From assembly GCF_023276405.1 (NCBI RefSeq), contig NZ_JALRMO010000001.1:4278001-4342000 (forward strand): a stretch of DNA of 64,000 nucleotides. The letters run 5' to 3'. Within the stretch, counting starts at the first letter, position 1. Each line of letters starts with the position of its first letter. This document shows positions 18,340 through 26,196 of this stretch, piece by piece. A program made the translations under genes and the position numbers. The notes beneath the pieces are model-generated. The model saw only the letters and a list, made by a program, of their open reading frames with translations, did not search any database and was not told the DNA's origin. The stretch comes from Paenibacillus hamazuiensis. GTDB lineage: Bacteria; Bacillota; Bacilli; Paenibacillales; NBRC-103111.

Positions 18340-19308
18340 TTACGGCGCGAGCACGGCGGGCAGCGAAAAGTACACGCGGCATTTTTCGCTGCCCTCGTTC
18401 TTTCCCGGCTCTCGGACGCCCATCTGGCCTTGGTGCTTAAGTACGATGATTTTGGCTATGGTCAGCCCCAAATCGCTTCTTTGCGCGCGATCCATCAGCA
18501 ATGAGAAATTCGCCTGATCGATGCCGAGGCCGAAGTCGCTGATCGTCACGACGAGCTCACAGCTGCGCTTGTCCTTTATGCCTGCTTCACCGCCGGCTTT
18601 TGCCTCCTGCAGATCGAACCGCAGCCCGATGCGGCCGCCGGGAGGGGTATGCTTCATCGCATAAAATACCAAGTGACGCGTCGCTTGCTCTATACGGCTG
18701 GTATCGATGGAAAGCCTGACCCGGTCCGGATCCTCCGTTCCTTCGTACCGATCCAAACGGAGTTCGTAGCCGCAGCCGTTCACCTCGGCTTCGAGCCGAT
18801 GCTCGAGCATGTTTTGCACATCGGCGAGCGAGCAATCGGCGTAATCCAGCATCGTTTGGCTCGACTCCAGCTTGGATATTTCAAAAAGCTCATCGACGAG
18901 CAGGTTCACATGAGTGATTTTATCGTGAACAAGATTCAAATAATGCGGCGTCGGCTTGATGATCCCGTCGAGCATCGCCTTTACGTAACCTTGAATCGAA
19001 GTCATCGGAGTGCCAAGCTCGTGCGAAATGTCGGTAATCAGCTGCCGCCGGGCTTGCTCCAGCTGGTTCAGCTGCTCGTTGACCCTCTGCAGCTCAAGTT
19101 CGTGTTCCTTCAAATGCTTCCCTTGAATATCGCTGATATTGAAAATTTTGATCGACATGCGAAGCAAACGTTCGTAATGGTTTACCAATTCGCGGAATTG
19201 TGGGGTCAATACGTTATCCGCGTGGCTCGGATCCAAAACCGTTCGTTTGGCTGACTTCAAAATCCCGATTTCCGTTTCGAATACTTGGCGGCTCGGTTTG
19301 CTGTTCAT
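18340..19308 (-). CDS. Cytoplasmic sensor histidine kinase with degenerate ATP site
   Basis: 322 residues without membrane helices. A coiled N-terminus leads into HisKA with ITDISHELGTPMTSIQGYVK (phospho-His intact). The catalytic domain is damaged: the N-box reads QATRHLVFYAMKHT where the sister kinase at 21094 has QVVGNIVYNATKFT, so both Asn residues are lost (His and Tyr instead). The G1 box DFGLG is kept, but the G2 region is shortened to DLGLTIAK. It starts 3 bp after the SiaC-like gene (GAGGA site). I infer a scaffold, phosphatase or phospho-acceptor rather than an autokinase, possibly the target of the SiaC-like protein. Confidence 0.8.
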   Translation of the reverse strand: MNSKPSRQVFETEIGILKSAKRTVLDPSHADNVLTPQFRELVNHYERLLRMSIKIFNISDIQGKHLKEHELELQRVNEQLNQLEQARRQLITDISHELGTPMTSIQGYVKAMLDGIIKPTPHYLNLVHDKITHVNLLVDELFEISKLESSQTMLDYADCSLADVQNMLEHRLEAEVNGCGYELRLDRYEGTEDPDRVRLSIDTSRIEQATRHLVFYAMKHTPPGGRIGLRFDLQEAKAGGEAGIKDKRSCELVVTISDFGLGIDQANFSLLMDRAQRSDLGLTIAKIIVLKHQGQMGVREPGKNEGSEKCRVYFSLPAVLAP

Positions 19309-19311
19309 CCG

Positions 19312-19698
19312 TTAGTCCTCGCGAAGAAATATAATTTCAAAGGGCAGCTCCAGATCTTCCTTAAACTCTTCCGCACACTCGATTTCGCTTTCGTTATCTT
19401 CACGGCAGAACCACTGGATCCGCAGCTTTTTCCCTTGCAGGTGCGCGTCGTTAAAGCGGTCCAGGAGCATCATGATGCATTTGGCGCTGCTTGTGTTGAT
19501 GTACGGGAAGTTCAGCACGATGCTCACTTCCTCGGAACCGAGCGCTGCGATATATCGATCGACCCATTCGAAAACAGGCTCGTAAAATTTAAAGGCATTT
19601 TCCGGATAAGACTGTCCTTTTAACGACAGCACGCTGCTTTGCGGATCAAAGCGGACCTCCGGCGTACTCTTGGTTGCTTCGACATACAGAGTTTCCAT
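19312..19698 (-). CDS. SiaC-family regulatory phosphoprotein (DUF1987)
   Basis: 128 residues from ATG 19698 (AGGGGGAAAGAGA site); a longer frame upstream overlaps the previous gene and is not used. The opening METLYVEATKSTPEVRFDP and the segment FPYINTSSAKCI are the DUF1987/SiaC signature. By analogy with Pseudomonas SiaC, whose phosphorylated Thr68 lies in the same region, the likely phosphosite is Thr69 (or Ser70/71). Its partners flank it: the SiaB-like kinase 17 bp upstream and the SiaA-like phosphatase two genes downstream. In Pseudomonas the free form binds the diguanylate cyclase SiaD, which is absent here. Confidence 0.85.
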   Translation of the reverse strand: METLYVEATKSTPEVRFDPQSSVLSLKGQSYPENAFKFYEPVFEWVDRYIAALGSEEVSIVLNFPYINTSSAKCIMMLLDRFNDAHLQGKKLRIQWFCREDNESEIECAEEFKEDLELPFEIIFLRED

Positions 19699-19715
19699 TC
19701 TCTTTCCCCCTGACT

Positions 19716-20261
19716 CTATACTTCCGCCCTTAATGTAAAAAAGGAAACCTTGTCGTCTATGCCGGCAATCGAATATTCGAGTGGCCGGCTCGCCTTGCGG
19801 GCCATATCGATAAGACCGATGCCCGCCCCTGCGCTGTCCGCCGGAGGCGATTGCTTCAGCTTCGTCTTGTAAAGCGCCTTGAGCTCCGCCTTGCCGAGAG
19901 GCTGAATTTCGTCGAGCGCAGCTTTCAGCCTGCCGATATCCTCGTTGCCGATCCGGTTGCCGGAGCAAACGTAATTGCCGGTTTCCGTCTTGCCGATCGT
20001 AACGATGCACGAGTGGGCGATTTGTTCGTACAGATCGGCTCCTTCCTTGCTGTTGCAATAATTTTTAATATTTTGCGTCTGCTCGATAAAAATCGAAAAA
20101 ATATCGTAAACGTCCGCCTTGAGACGCTCCTCTGTCTCCAAATACTTTTTGACCGCCTCTCCGAGCTCTTCAATAATGCCCTGAGTCAGTTTTCCCGTAA
20201 AGCAGATCAAAAGTCCCTTGCTTGCCAGCTCCGTTTGCAGCTTCAACAATTGACCGTCCAT
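19716..20261 (-). CDS. SiaB-family protein kinase (DUF6272)
   Basis: 181 residues from ATG 20261 with AAGGAGGACGGCATCG. It has the SiaB pattern: LICFTGKLTQGIIEELGEAVKKYLE at the start, then VYDIFSIFIEQTQNIKNY and the ATP-lid-like glycine segment SAGAGIGLIDMARKA. The family is a GHKL-type Ser/Thr kinase related in fold to anti-sigma factors such as SpoIIAB; SiaB phosphorylates SiaC. It lies 94 bp after the OmpR-type regulator and 17 bp before the SiaC-like gene. Confidence 0.85.
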   Translation of the reverse strand: MDGQLLKLQTELASKGLLICFTGKLTQGIIEELGEAVKKYLETEERLKADVYDIFSIFIEQTQNIKNYCNSKEGADLYEQIAHSCIVTIGKTETGNYVCSGNRIGNEDIGRLKAALDEIQPLGKAELKALYKTKLKQSPPADSAGAGIGLIDMARKASRPLEYSIAGIDDKVSFFTLRAEV

Positions 20262-20355
20262 CGATGCCGTCCTCCTTAGAAATCCAACCGCCTGATCTGA
20301 TATTACCATCAGATGACGGTGATTTCGTTAAAATTAACATCAAATTCTCTTAAAT

Positions 20356-21093
20356 TTAGTTTAACTGGCCTTCGGCCGCAAAGCCCGCATTAAACTTGTA
20401 GCCGATTCCGCGAATGTTTTGAATGTAACGGGGAAAGGACGGATTGCTCTCGATTTTTTTCCGGATGCTGCTGATATGCACGAGAACCGTGCGGGTATCG
20501 GAGTTGCTTTCCGCCCCCCAAATGTTGCGGTACAGCTCTTCGGTCGTGAACACCTGGTTCGGATTTTGCGCCAAAAAGACGAGAAGCTGCATTTCCTTCG
20601 CCGAAAGAGCCACTTGGGTATCGCCCACAAAAACGCAAAATTGCGTCAAATCGATATCCAGTCCCTCGAAGGAAAGCAGTCTTTTCTTATCCTGCCGCTT
20701 CTCCGCATGCCAGGTGCGGTGAAAAATCGGCGCTCTGCGCAAATTCGCCTGTACCCGGGCGACCACGACGACCGGATCGAACGGTTTCGTGATGTAATCG
20801 TCGCCGCCGAGCTCCAGCCCTTGGACAACGTCGTCGGAATCTTTGCGGCAGCTGATAAAAATAATCGGGATGTTCGACACTTTGCGGATTTGCCGGCATA
20901 CCTCGAAGCCGTCCATTCCCGGCAGGTGAATGTCGAGCAGCACGAGTTCCGGTGCCGTTGCTTCGAACAGACGCAGCCCTTCCGCACCGTTATCCGCGAC
21001 GACGACCTCATAGCCGCTGCTGTTTAAATAAAGCCGGATGAGCTGGCGAATTTCCGGGTCGTCCTCGACAAGAAGCAATCGTTCTTCTGACAT
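20356..21093 (-). CDS. OmpR/PhoB-family response regulator
   Basis: 245 residues. The receiver domain has D11/D12, phospho-acceptor D54 (LLDIHLPGMDG), and K103 (YITKPFDP). A winged-helix domain follows (SFEGLDIDLTQFCVFVGDTQVALSAKEMQLL... to the end IQNIRGIGYKF). The ATG abuts the stop of the 7TMR-DISM kinase without a gap, so that kinase is its probable cognate. The second, degenerate kinase has a very similar HisKA segment and might bind the same regulator. Confidence 0.93.
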   Translation of the reverse strand: MSEERLLLVEDDPEIRQLIRLYLNSSGYEVVVADNGAEGLRLFEATAPELVLLDIHLPGMDGFEVCRQIRKVSNIPIIFISCRKDSDDVVQGLELGGDDYITKPFDPVVVVARVQANLRRAPIFHRTWHAEKRQDKKRLLSFEGLDIDLTQFCVFVGDTQVALSAKEMQLLVFLAQNPNQVFTTEELYRNIWGAESNSDTRTVLVHISSIRKKIESNPSFPRYIQNIRGIGYKFNAGFAAEGQLN

Positions 21094-23202
21094 CTACTCT
21101 ACCTCCAGAGGCAGCAGCTCGACCGGCAGCGTGAAATGAAACGTGCTTCCTTTGCGCAGCACGCTTTCCACGCCGATCGTTCCGCCGTGATAAGTTATGA
21201 TTTCCTTGGCAATGGCGAGCCCGAGTCCGGTTCCTTCGCTGTTCGCATGCTCCGGCGCGCTGCCTTTGTAAAACCGGTCGAAGATATGCGGAACCGCTTC
21301 CGGCGCAATTCCGATGCCCGTATCGGAAATGCGGACAACCAGCTCCCACAGCGATGCTCCCGGGGCCCGCATCAGCTCGCCCGAGATGCGGATGAGCCCG
21401 CCGGGTGCGGTAAATTTCGTCGCATTATACACAATATTCCCGACCACCTGCTGAATCCGGACCGGATCGATCGTCAGCAGCGCCAACTGGTCGGCCGGCA
21501 GGCCCGAGATCTCCTCCATCTCGAAGCGAATGTTTTTCTTCTCGACGTCGTACTGGAATTCACGGAAATATTGCTCGAACAGATCCTCTGCAGCGACCTC
21601 GCACGTCTCAAACTTCGCTTTGCCGGACTCCAGCTTCGACAAGTCGAACAGATCCTGGGTAAGCCGGTTGACCATAAGCACCTTGTCATAAATCATACTT
21701 ATGTATTTGCGGTCCTGGGGCTGAATGACGCCGTCGAGGAGCGCCTTGATGTATCCTTGCACGGCGGTCATCGGAGTGCCGATCTCATGGGAAATGTTCG
21801 TCAAAATCACTTTGCGGACCGCCTCCATCTCCTTCAGATGTTCGTTGGCTTCGCGCAGCTGCATGTTGCTGAGCTCAAGCGCTTCGGTGCGTTCCCGGAT
21901 TTTATCCTCCAGCGTCGCGTTGACGTCTTTAAGCTCCACGGACATGTTTTGGACCATATAATAGGCGTTCGTATATTTGAGCGCAACGACCATCGTCTGT
22001 ACGAACAAAAAAATAAAAACGCCGTACGGAACAAAATCCACCGAAGAGATGACGTGATTGTAATAGAGCACGTCGTTGATGACCGACGCAAACATGATGA
22101 GCGTCCCGGCCCCGTTCAGCAGCGCTCCCTCTCTTCTTCGCTTGACGGCCAGCATAAACACGTAAAGCAAATAACTGAACAAGAGCACCGTGAACGCTTG
22201 GTAAGCCAGCATCGTCCTCGTGTATACGATTGCCGGAAACAGCAGCACAACAAGCGAAAACAGCGCCCCAACCGCCAGAGAAACGTTAATCAGCCTGCGG
22301 TTTGCATCCTGCGGGTACAGCTTGCGCACATACCAGCCGAACAGCGGAACCCCGACGTAAGGAGCCAAATATTCCAGCTTTACCGCAACTTCCCAATCGA
22401 GCCCCGGCCAAAACCGCACAAGCAGCGTATCTCCGAGAAGCAGCGTCCGCAGCGCAAGCAGCGCACAAAACAAGCCGATAAGCAAACTTAACGTATCGAA
22501 TTTCCTTAGCATGAACAAGCCGAGGTGATAAGCTCCGAGCGTAAGAAGGCCGATGGCAACGACAAGCTGAGAGGCGATATTTTTTTCCCGCTGAAACATG
22601 ATGTCGCTGCTGTTGCCCAGCATGAGGGGGGTCCATAACCCGCCCTTGCGCTGCACGTAGTTGGACACCTGTATGACGAGTTCGTTCGCTCCCGGCCGCG
22701 GATGGAATTGAACGGTTTTGGCGACTGTTTTCGGCTTCATCGTGTGGGGATCGGTGCCTACTGTCCCGACCTCGGCGGCCAGCTCCCCGTTCACCCATAA
22801 CTTATAAGCGGTAGCAATCGCAGGTATGTATATTGATTTAACGCCCGGATCTCCCTCGCCCAGCTTCAGATCGAGCCGGTATGTCGCATAGCCGAGATTG
22901 TCCGGTGCGGGATCGCCGGGAGCGCCGCTCCCCCATACATGGGGCACCTTCGCCAGCTTCGGTTCCGGAACGACTGCGCCCGCTGCGGAAAAATCGTTCG
23001 GTTCAAGGAGAGCATGCCAATAAAACTGCCACTCGCCGTTCAGATAAATCATACCCTGCCCGGAAAAATTCCAGCCCGCCGCATCAAGCGTTCCTTGAAC
23101 GGCTGCCGGCCCGGATTCCCGAACCTCTTTGGCGGCGGCTGTCAGAGGGAGCCCCGTCAGCAAGCAGCAAACCATCGATATTGCAATAATCCATTTGTTC
23201 AT
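21094..23202 (-). CDS. 7TMR-DISM sensor histidine kinase
   Basis: 702 residues. Signal-like start (IIAISMVCCLLTGLPLTAAA), an extracellular carbohydrate-binding-like domain (about 30-200; ends near VIQVSNYVQRKGGLWTPLMLG), seven membrane helices (about 205-405), a coiled coil, HisKA with LTNISHEIGTPMTAVQGYIK, and a complete HATPase (GNIVYNATKFT, DTGIGI, GTGLGLAI). It is the first gene of the signalling operon. The ribosome site is weak (GGGACTACTAGT-ATG). 7TMR-DISM receptors are thought to sense sugars or cell-surface polymers. Confidence 0.92.
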   Translation of the reverse strand: MNKWIIAISMVCCLLTGLPLTAAAKEVRESGPAAVQGTLDAAGWNFSGQGMIYLNGEWQFYWHALLEPNDFSAAGAVVPEPKLAKVPHVWGSGAPGDPAPDNLGYATYRLDLKLGEGDPGVKSIYIPAIATAYKLWVNGELAAEVGTVGTDPHTMKPKTVAKTVQFHPRPGANELVIQVSNYVQRKGGLWTPLMLGNSSDIMFQREKNIASQLVVAIGLLTLGAYHLGLFMLRKFDTLSLLIGLFCALLALRTLLLGDTLLVRFWPGLDWEVAVKLEYLAPYVGVPLFGWYVRKLYPQDANRRLINVSLAVGALFSLVVLLFPAIVYTRTMLAYQAFTVLLFSYLLYVFMLAVKRRREGALLNGAGTLIMFASVINDVLYYNHVISSVDFVPYGVFIFLFVQTMVVALKYTNAYYMVQNMSVELKDVNATLEDKIRERTEALELSNMQLREANEHLKEMEAVRKVILTNISHEIGTPMTAVQGYIKALLDGVIQPQDRKYISMIYDKVLMVNRLTQDLFDLSKLESGKAKFETCEVAAEDLFEQYFREFQYDVEKKNIRFEMEEISGLPADQLALLTIDPVRIQQVVGNIVYNATKFTAPGGLIRISGELMRAPGASLWELVVRISDTGIGIAPEAVPHIFDRFYKGSAPEHANSEGTGLGLAIAKEIITYHGGTIGVESVLRKGSTFHFTLPVELLPLEVE

Positions 23203-23410
23203 ACTAGTAGTCCCTTAGACAGTAGTGGGTATGTTCATATAAATCATACCAAATAGGTCAGAGGCCGTGAAGTGACAAATTTCGCGAATTATGACACTAG
23301 TACGAAAGCTGTGATAAGTCATTTTTGAAAATGGGACCTGAGTAAGAATTTGCGATCATTTAGAGGAGTGGTCCGGGCAATATTGGAAATTTGCTGCCGG
23401 GGAAAATGAA

Positions 23411-23450
23411 ACGGATGCCCGTCCGGAAAAAACGACCGGCAGGCATCCGT
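23411..23450 (-). terminator. Hairpin terminator of the small membrane-peptide gene
   Basis: ACGGATGCC and GGCATCCGT pair across about 22 bases, with an inner CCGG/CCGG pairing. On the minus strand it is followed by TTTCATTTT. It lies 26 bp after the stop of the 29-codon gene. Confidence 0.6.
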
Positions 23451-23475
23451 ATGGAAGTAATAGGTAAATTGGCAT

Positions 23476-23565
23476 CTACAGCTTGCCGAGCGAATAAGAG
23501 CACATGAGCAGCAAAATGACGGTAGTGATTGCGGCCAGGCGCAAAAACGCGTGATCTCTAGGCAC
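23476..23565 (-). CDS. 29-residue small membrane protein (GTG start)
   Basis: Too short for ordinary gene calling. The frame GTG-CCT-AGA...-AAG-CTG-TAG encodes a basic start (VPRDHAFLRL) and one hydrophobic helix (AAITTVILLLMCSYSLG) ending in KL. An excellent AAAGGAG ribosome site lies eight bases before the GTG. It has its own terminator downstream and two perfect 16-bp direct repeats upstream, so the unit looks like a real, regulated gene. I recognise no family. Single-helix proteins of this kind often modulate sensor kinases or transporters; the kinase gene lies next, 270 bp downstream, on the same strand. Confidence 0.6.
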   Translation of the reverse strand: MPRDHAFLRLAAITTVILLLMCSYSLGKL

Positions 23566-23606
23566 GGGAAAATCTCCTTTGTCGTGTTTTCCCTATCGTA
23601 CCTGAG

Positions 23607-23645
23607 AAATCTTACGAATTTACCCGTGCAAATCTTACGAATTTA
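23607..23645. promoter_or_regulatory. Paired 16-bp direct repeats upstream of the small membrane protein
   Basis: AAATCTTACGAATTTA occurs perfectly at 23607-23622 and 23630-23645, a period of 23 bp (about two helical turns). It lies 42-80 bp before the GTG of the 29-codon gene. The arrangement suits binding of a response-regulator dimer or other tandem-binding regulator. No better-known operator matches. Confidence 0.55.
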
Positions 23646-23828
23646 TTAATTTTTACCGGTCAAACGTCAGCCTTCCGTCCCCGTGTATCGGTATCGCCTC
23701 GCCCAAGTAGGTCGGCTGTGGCTTAAGTACGTACCTGTCCCGATCCGAAAAAAAGGTTCCGCTCCACAAGGAAACAGAACCGTCTTATGTATGAGTCAAG
23801 TCATATTCGGGCAAGGCAATCCCGGCGG

Positions 23829-24032
23829 CTACTGCTCCCGCAAATTTTTGGTCGTCACCGACTCGCCGCCGATGCCCCAGTTATCCGTATCGATTTCGTC
23901 GATAATGACGACCGTCGACTCCGGCTTTTTGTTCAGCACGTTTTCCAGCAATTCCGTCACACCTTTGATGAGCTGCTGCTTCTGATCGGCTGTCGCGCCT
24001 TTTTTGGTGATCTTGATATTGACGTATGGCAT
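23829..24032 (-). CDS. 4-oxalocrotonate tautomerase family protein
   Basis: 67 residues, the small single-domain size of the family. Pro1 (after Met removal, MPYVNIKITKKG) is the catalytic base. The middle has TADQKQQLIKGVTELLENVL and the end IDEIDTDNWGIGGESVT, typical of the YwhB/DmpI type. GGAGGTAGATTTAAACA precedes the ATG. Members tautomerise 2-hydroxymuconate-like acids; the true substrate in Bacillaceae is unknown. It lies 126 bp after the 2-hydroxyacid dehydrogenase gene. Confidence 0.92.
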   Translation of the reverse strand: MPYVNIKITKKGATADQKQQLIKGVTELLENVLNKKPESTVVIIDEIDTDNWGIGGESVTTKNLREQ

Positions 24033-24158
24033 TGTTTAAATCTACCTCCATCCGCGGGTGGGCTAGTCTTTCCGAGAATTAATTGTAACGCACCCGCCGG
24101 AAAAAAGCACGCGAAACGAAATACGAATCTGCTGCACACCGATTATCCATGGTCCTCA

Positions 24159-25127
24159 TCAGTTTGCCGGGCTAACGACATGGATCGGCTTCCCCTGCAA
24201 AAACGCCTTCGCGTTTTGCACGGCCAAGTCCATAAGCCTGGCCCGGGCTTCCTTGGTCCCCCAGGCTATATGCGGGGTAACGATGCAGTTCTTCGCCCCG
24301 ATCAGCGGGCTTCCCGCCTTCGGCGGCTCCTGCGCCAGCACGTCCAACGCAGCTCCGCCAATCCGCCCTTCGTTCAGCGCCTCCGCCAAATCCTCCTCCA
24401 CGATGAGCGCTCCGCGCGCGGTGTTGACGAGCAGCGCGCTTGGTTTCATCAGCTGGAGGGTTTCGCGGCGGATGAGCCCCTGCGTTTCCGGCGTTAGCGG
24501 GCAGTGCAGGCTGATCACATCGGCTTCACCCAGCAGCCGCTCCAGCGGCACGGCCCGGACATAGGCGGCGAACTCCGCCGGAAGCGGTTTGCCGCGGTCC
24601 GGAACGAAGGCGTTCATGCCGAACGCGGAGGCGATTCGCGCCACCTGCCGCCCGATGGAGCCGAAGCCGACGATGCCCATCGTTTTGCCCGCCAGCTCGG
24701 TCAACGGCGACTTCATGAAGCACCACTCGGCGCTGCGCTGCCATTCCCCCGCGTTTACCGCTTCGCCGTGCAGACCGACCCGGTTGCACAGCTCCAGCAG
24801 CAGCGCGAACGCATGCTGGGCCACCGAATTCGTTCCATAGCCCGGGATGTTGGTAACAACGACTCCCCGCTTCGCCGCCGCCTGCACATCGACCACATTA
24901 TAGCCGGTGGCCAGCACGCCGATATACCGAAGTCCGGGCAGCGATGCGAGGGCCGCCTCGTCCAGCACCGTTTTATTGGTGAACAGCATATCGGCTCCCT
25001 GCGCCCGCTCCGGCAGCTGCCCGGGGGCGGTACGGTCGTATATGACCGTTTCTCCGAGCTCCGCAAGCCCGCTCCAGCTTAAATCCCCCGGATTTAAAGC
25101 ATATCCGTCCAAAACGACGATTTTCAC
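24159..25127 (-). CDS. D-2-hydroxyacid dehydrogenase (NAD-binding)
   Basis: 322 residues from a GTG at 25127 (AAGGTGGAG site); a TTG eight codons earlier is less likely. The NAD-binding motif is GIVGFGSIGRQVARIASAFG, the catalytic Arg lies in NTARGALIVEEDLAEAL, the Glu in LAQEPP, and the His in VTPHIAWGT. This is the glycerate/lactate dehydrogenase group (SerA-like fold). It reduces 2-oxo acids to D-hydroxy acids or the reverse. Substrate unknown. Confidence 0.93.
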   Translation of the reverse strand: MKIVVLDGYALNPGDLSWSGLAELGETVIYDRTAPGQLPERAQGADMLFTNKTVLDEAALASLPGLRYIGVLATGYNVVDVQAAAKRGVVVTNIPGYGTNSVAQHAFALLLELCNRVGLHGEAVNAGEWQRSAEWCFMKSPLTELAGKTMGIVGFGSIGRQVARIASAFGMNAFVPDRGKPLPAEFAAYVRAVPLERLLGEADVISLHCPLTPETQGLIRRETLQLMKPSALLVNTARGALIVEEDLAEALNEGRIGGAALDVLAQEPPKAGSPLIGAKNCIVTPHIAWGTKEARARLMDLAVQNAKAFLQGKPIHVVSPAN

Positions 25128-25227
25128 TCTGCTTCTCCACCTTCCGGCCAAGCGTTACTATCATTATGAGCTATGCCGGCCGGCGGTTCAAGGAAAAAGG
25201 AGACAATGCGCCGGTTTCACGCCAAGG

Positions 25228-25560
25228 TTATCTTGCTCCATCGTACGCGGCGAGAAGACGGTGGTAAATAAACTCGACAACGCCTACGGAGACGGCCAAA
25301 ATGGCGAGGTCGGTCATGGTCAAAGTCCAGTCCATGAAATCGGCAGCCGCCCACAGAAAGAAGAAAGCGAGCCCGGCGTCCGCCACACTGGCGACCAGAT
25401 TGTTCGAATTTCGTAAAATCACCTGGTCTCCGAGCCAATACGCGATCACGCAAAGCAATACGGCGGACACGGCCGCCTGGACGAATGTAGCCTCCGAAAG
25501 CCAGAGCAGCATCGGGACGACGATAATTCCGTTCATGACCAACTTTATGAGAAATCTCAT
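25228..25560 (-). CDS. DUF2512 (YndM-like) membrane protein
   Basis: 110 residues from ATG 25560 with AAAGGATGAACC upstream. Four membrane helices: NGIIVVPMLLWL, ATFVQAAVSAVLLCVIAYW, VADAGLAFFFLWAAADF and DLAILAVSVGVVEFIYH. The size and helix pattern match DUF2512, found mainly in Bacillales. Function is unknown. It stands alone. Confidence 0.85.
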   Translation of the reverse strand: MRFLIKLVMNGIIVVPMLLWLSEATFVQAAVSAVLLCVIAYWLGDQVILRNSNNLVASVADAGLAFFFLWAAADFMDWTLTMTDLAILAVSVGVVEFIYHRLLAAYDGAR

Positions 25561-25770
25561 CAAGGTTCATCCTTTCCTGCAAAAAGGTGTTTGCCTTGAT
25601 TAGGATTCCCAATTCGCCCGACGATCAATCAAACGGAAAGGATGCGTTCGAAGATCATGCGTTCATTTTGCGCGCTTCGGTTGGGAGGCTCCGGCAGCAT
25701 GCCGCTTTTTTTGAAAGAATACCAAGGAAAAGATTAGGTTTGGAAACTTTGATTGCATGTACGCATAGAT

Positions 25771-25964
25771 ACGGGCAGGCTAACGGTCGCCATCGAGCTT
25801 ATTTGGCTCAAAAGCGTCATTTTTGACCTGTAACGGTTGTGGCAGAGCTTATTTCTCATCTAGCACCCCTCAAAAAGAGGAAAGTTCACAAATAACCACT
25901 CTGGCAACCGTTATCGTTCTGATGTCACTCATTTGGCCCATATAAGCTCACCTGCAACCGTTAC
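25771..25964. repeat. 194-bp palindromic intergenic element, copy 2
   Basis: Same order of modules and the same length as the copy at 10305-10498: two forward TAACGGT..GAGCTTATTT modules, a spacer with AAAGTTCACAAATAACC, and two reversed modules ending AACCGTTA. Roughly 75-80% identity by eye. The gap 25561-26196 otherwise holds two hairpins and no gene. Confidence 0.75.
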
Positions 25965-26011
25965 AACATGTAAATGTTGTGCTCAGTTATTTAGTAAGAA
26001 GTTCCTTGAAA

Positions 26012-26047
26012 AAATCCGTCTCTTGATCGAATCAAGAAACGGATTTT
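26012..26047. terminator. Hairpin with flanking A/T runs
   Basis: AATCCGT-C-TCTTGAT / ATCAAGA-A-ACGGATT closes on a three-base loop and is followed by seven T on the plus strand and preceded by an A run. It could terminate transcription in both directions, but no plus-strand gene ends here. Confidence 0.55.
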
Positions 26048-26159
26048 TTTGTATGTTCGGACCCACACCCGGCAGCTCCGGCCGCGGCTTACGAACTTGT
26101 AATGAACTCGAGAGTCACTATTATCGTCAACGGACTGCTCTTCAAACAAAAAATAAAAA

Positions 26160-26191
26160 GCCCGGGAGGCCGTCGTTTCGGCCCGCCGGGC
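26160..26191 (-). terminator. Terminator of the pyruvate dehydrogenase operon
   Basis: On the minus strand, GCCCGGCGGGCC pairs with GGCCTCCCGGGC across a short loop, followed by TTTTTATTTTTTG. It starts just after the stop of the E3 gene. Confidence 0.85.
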
Positions 26192-26196
26192 ATATC

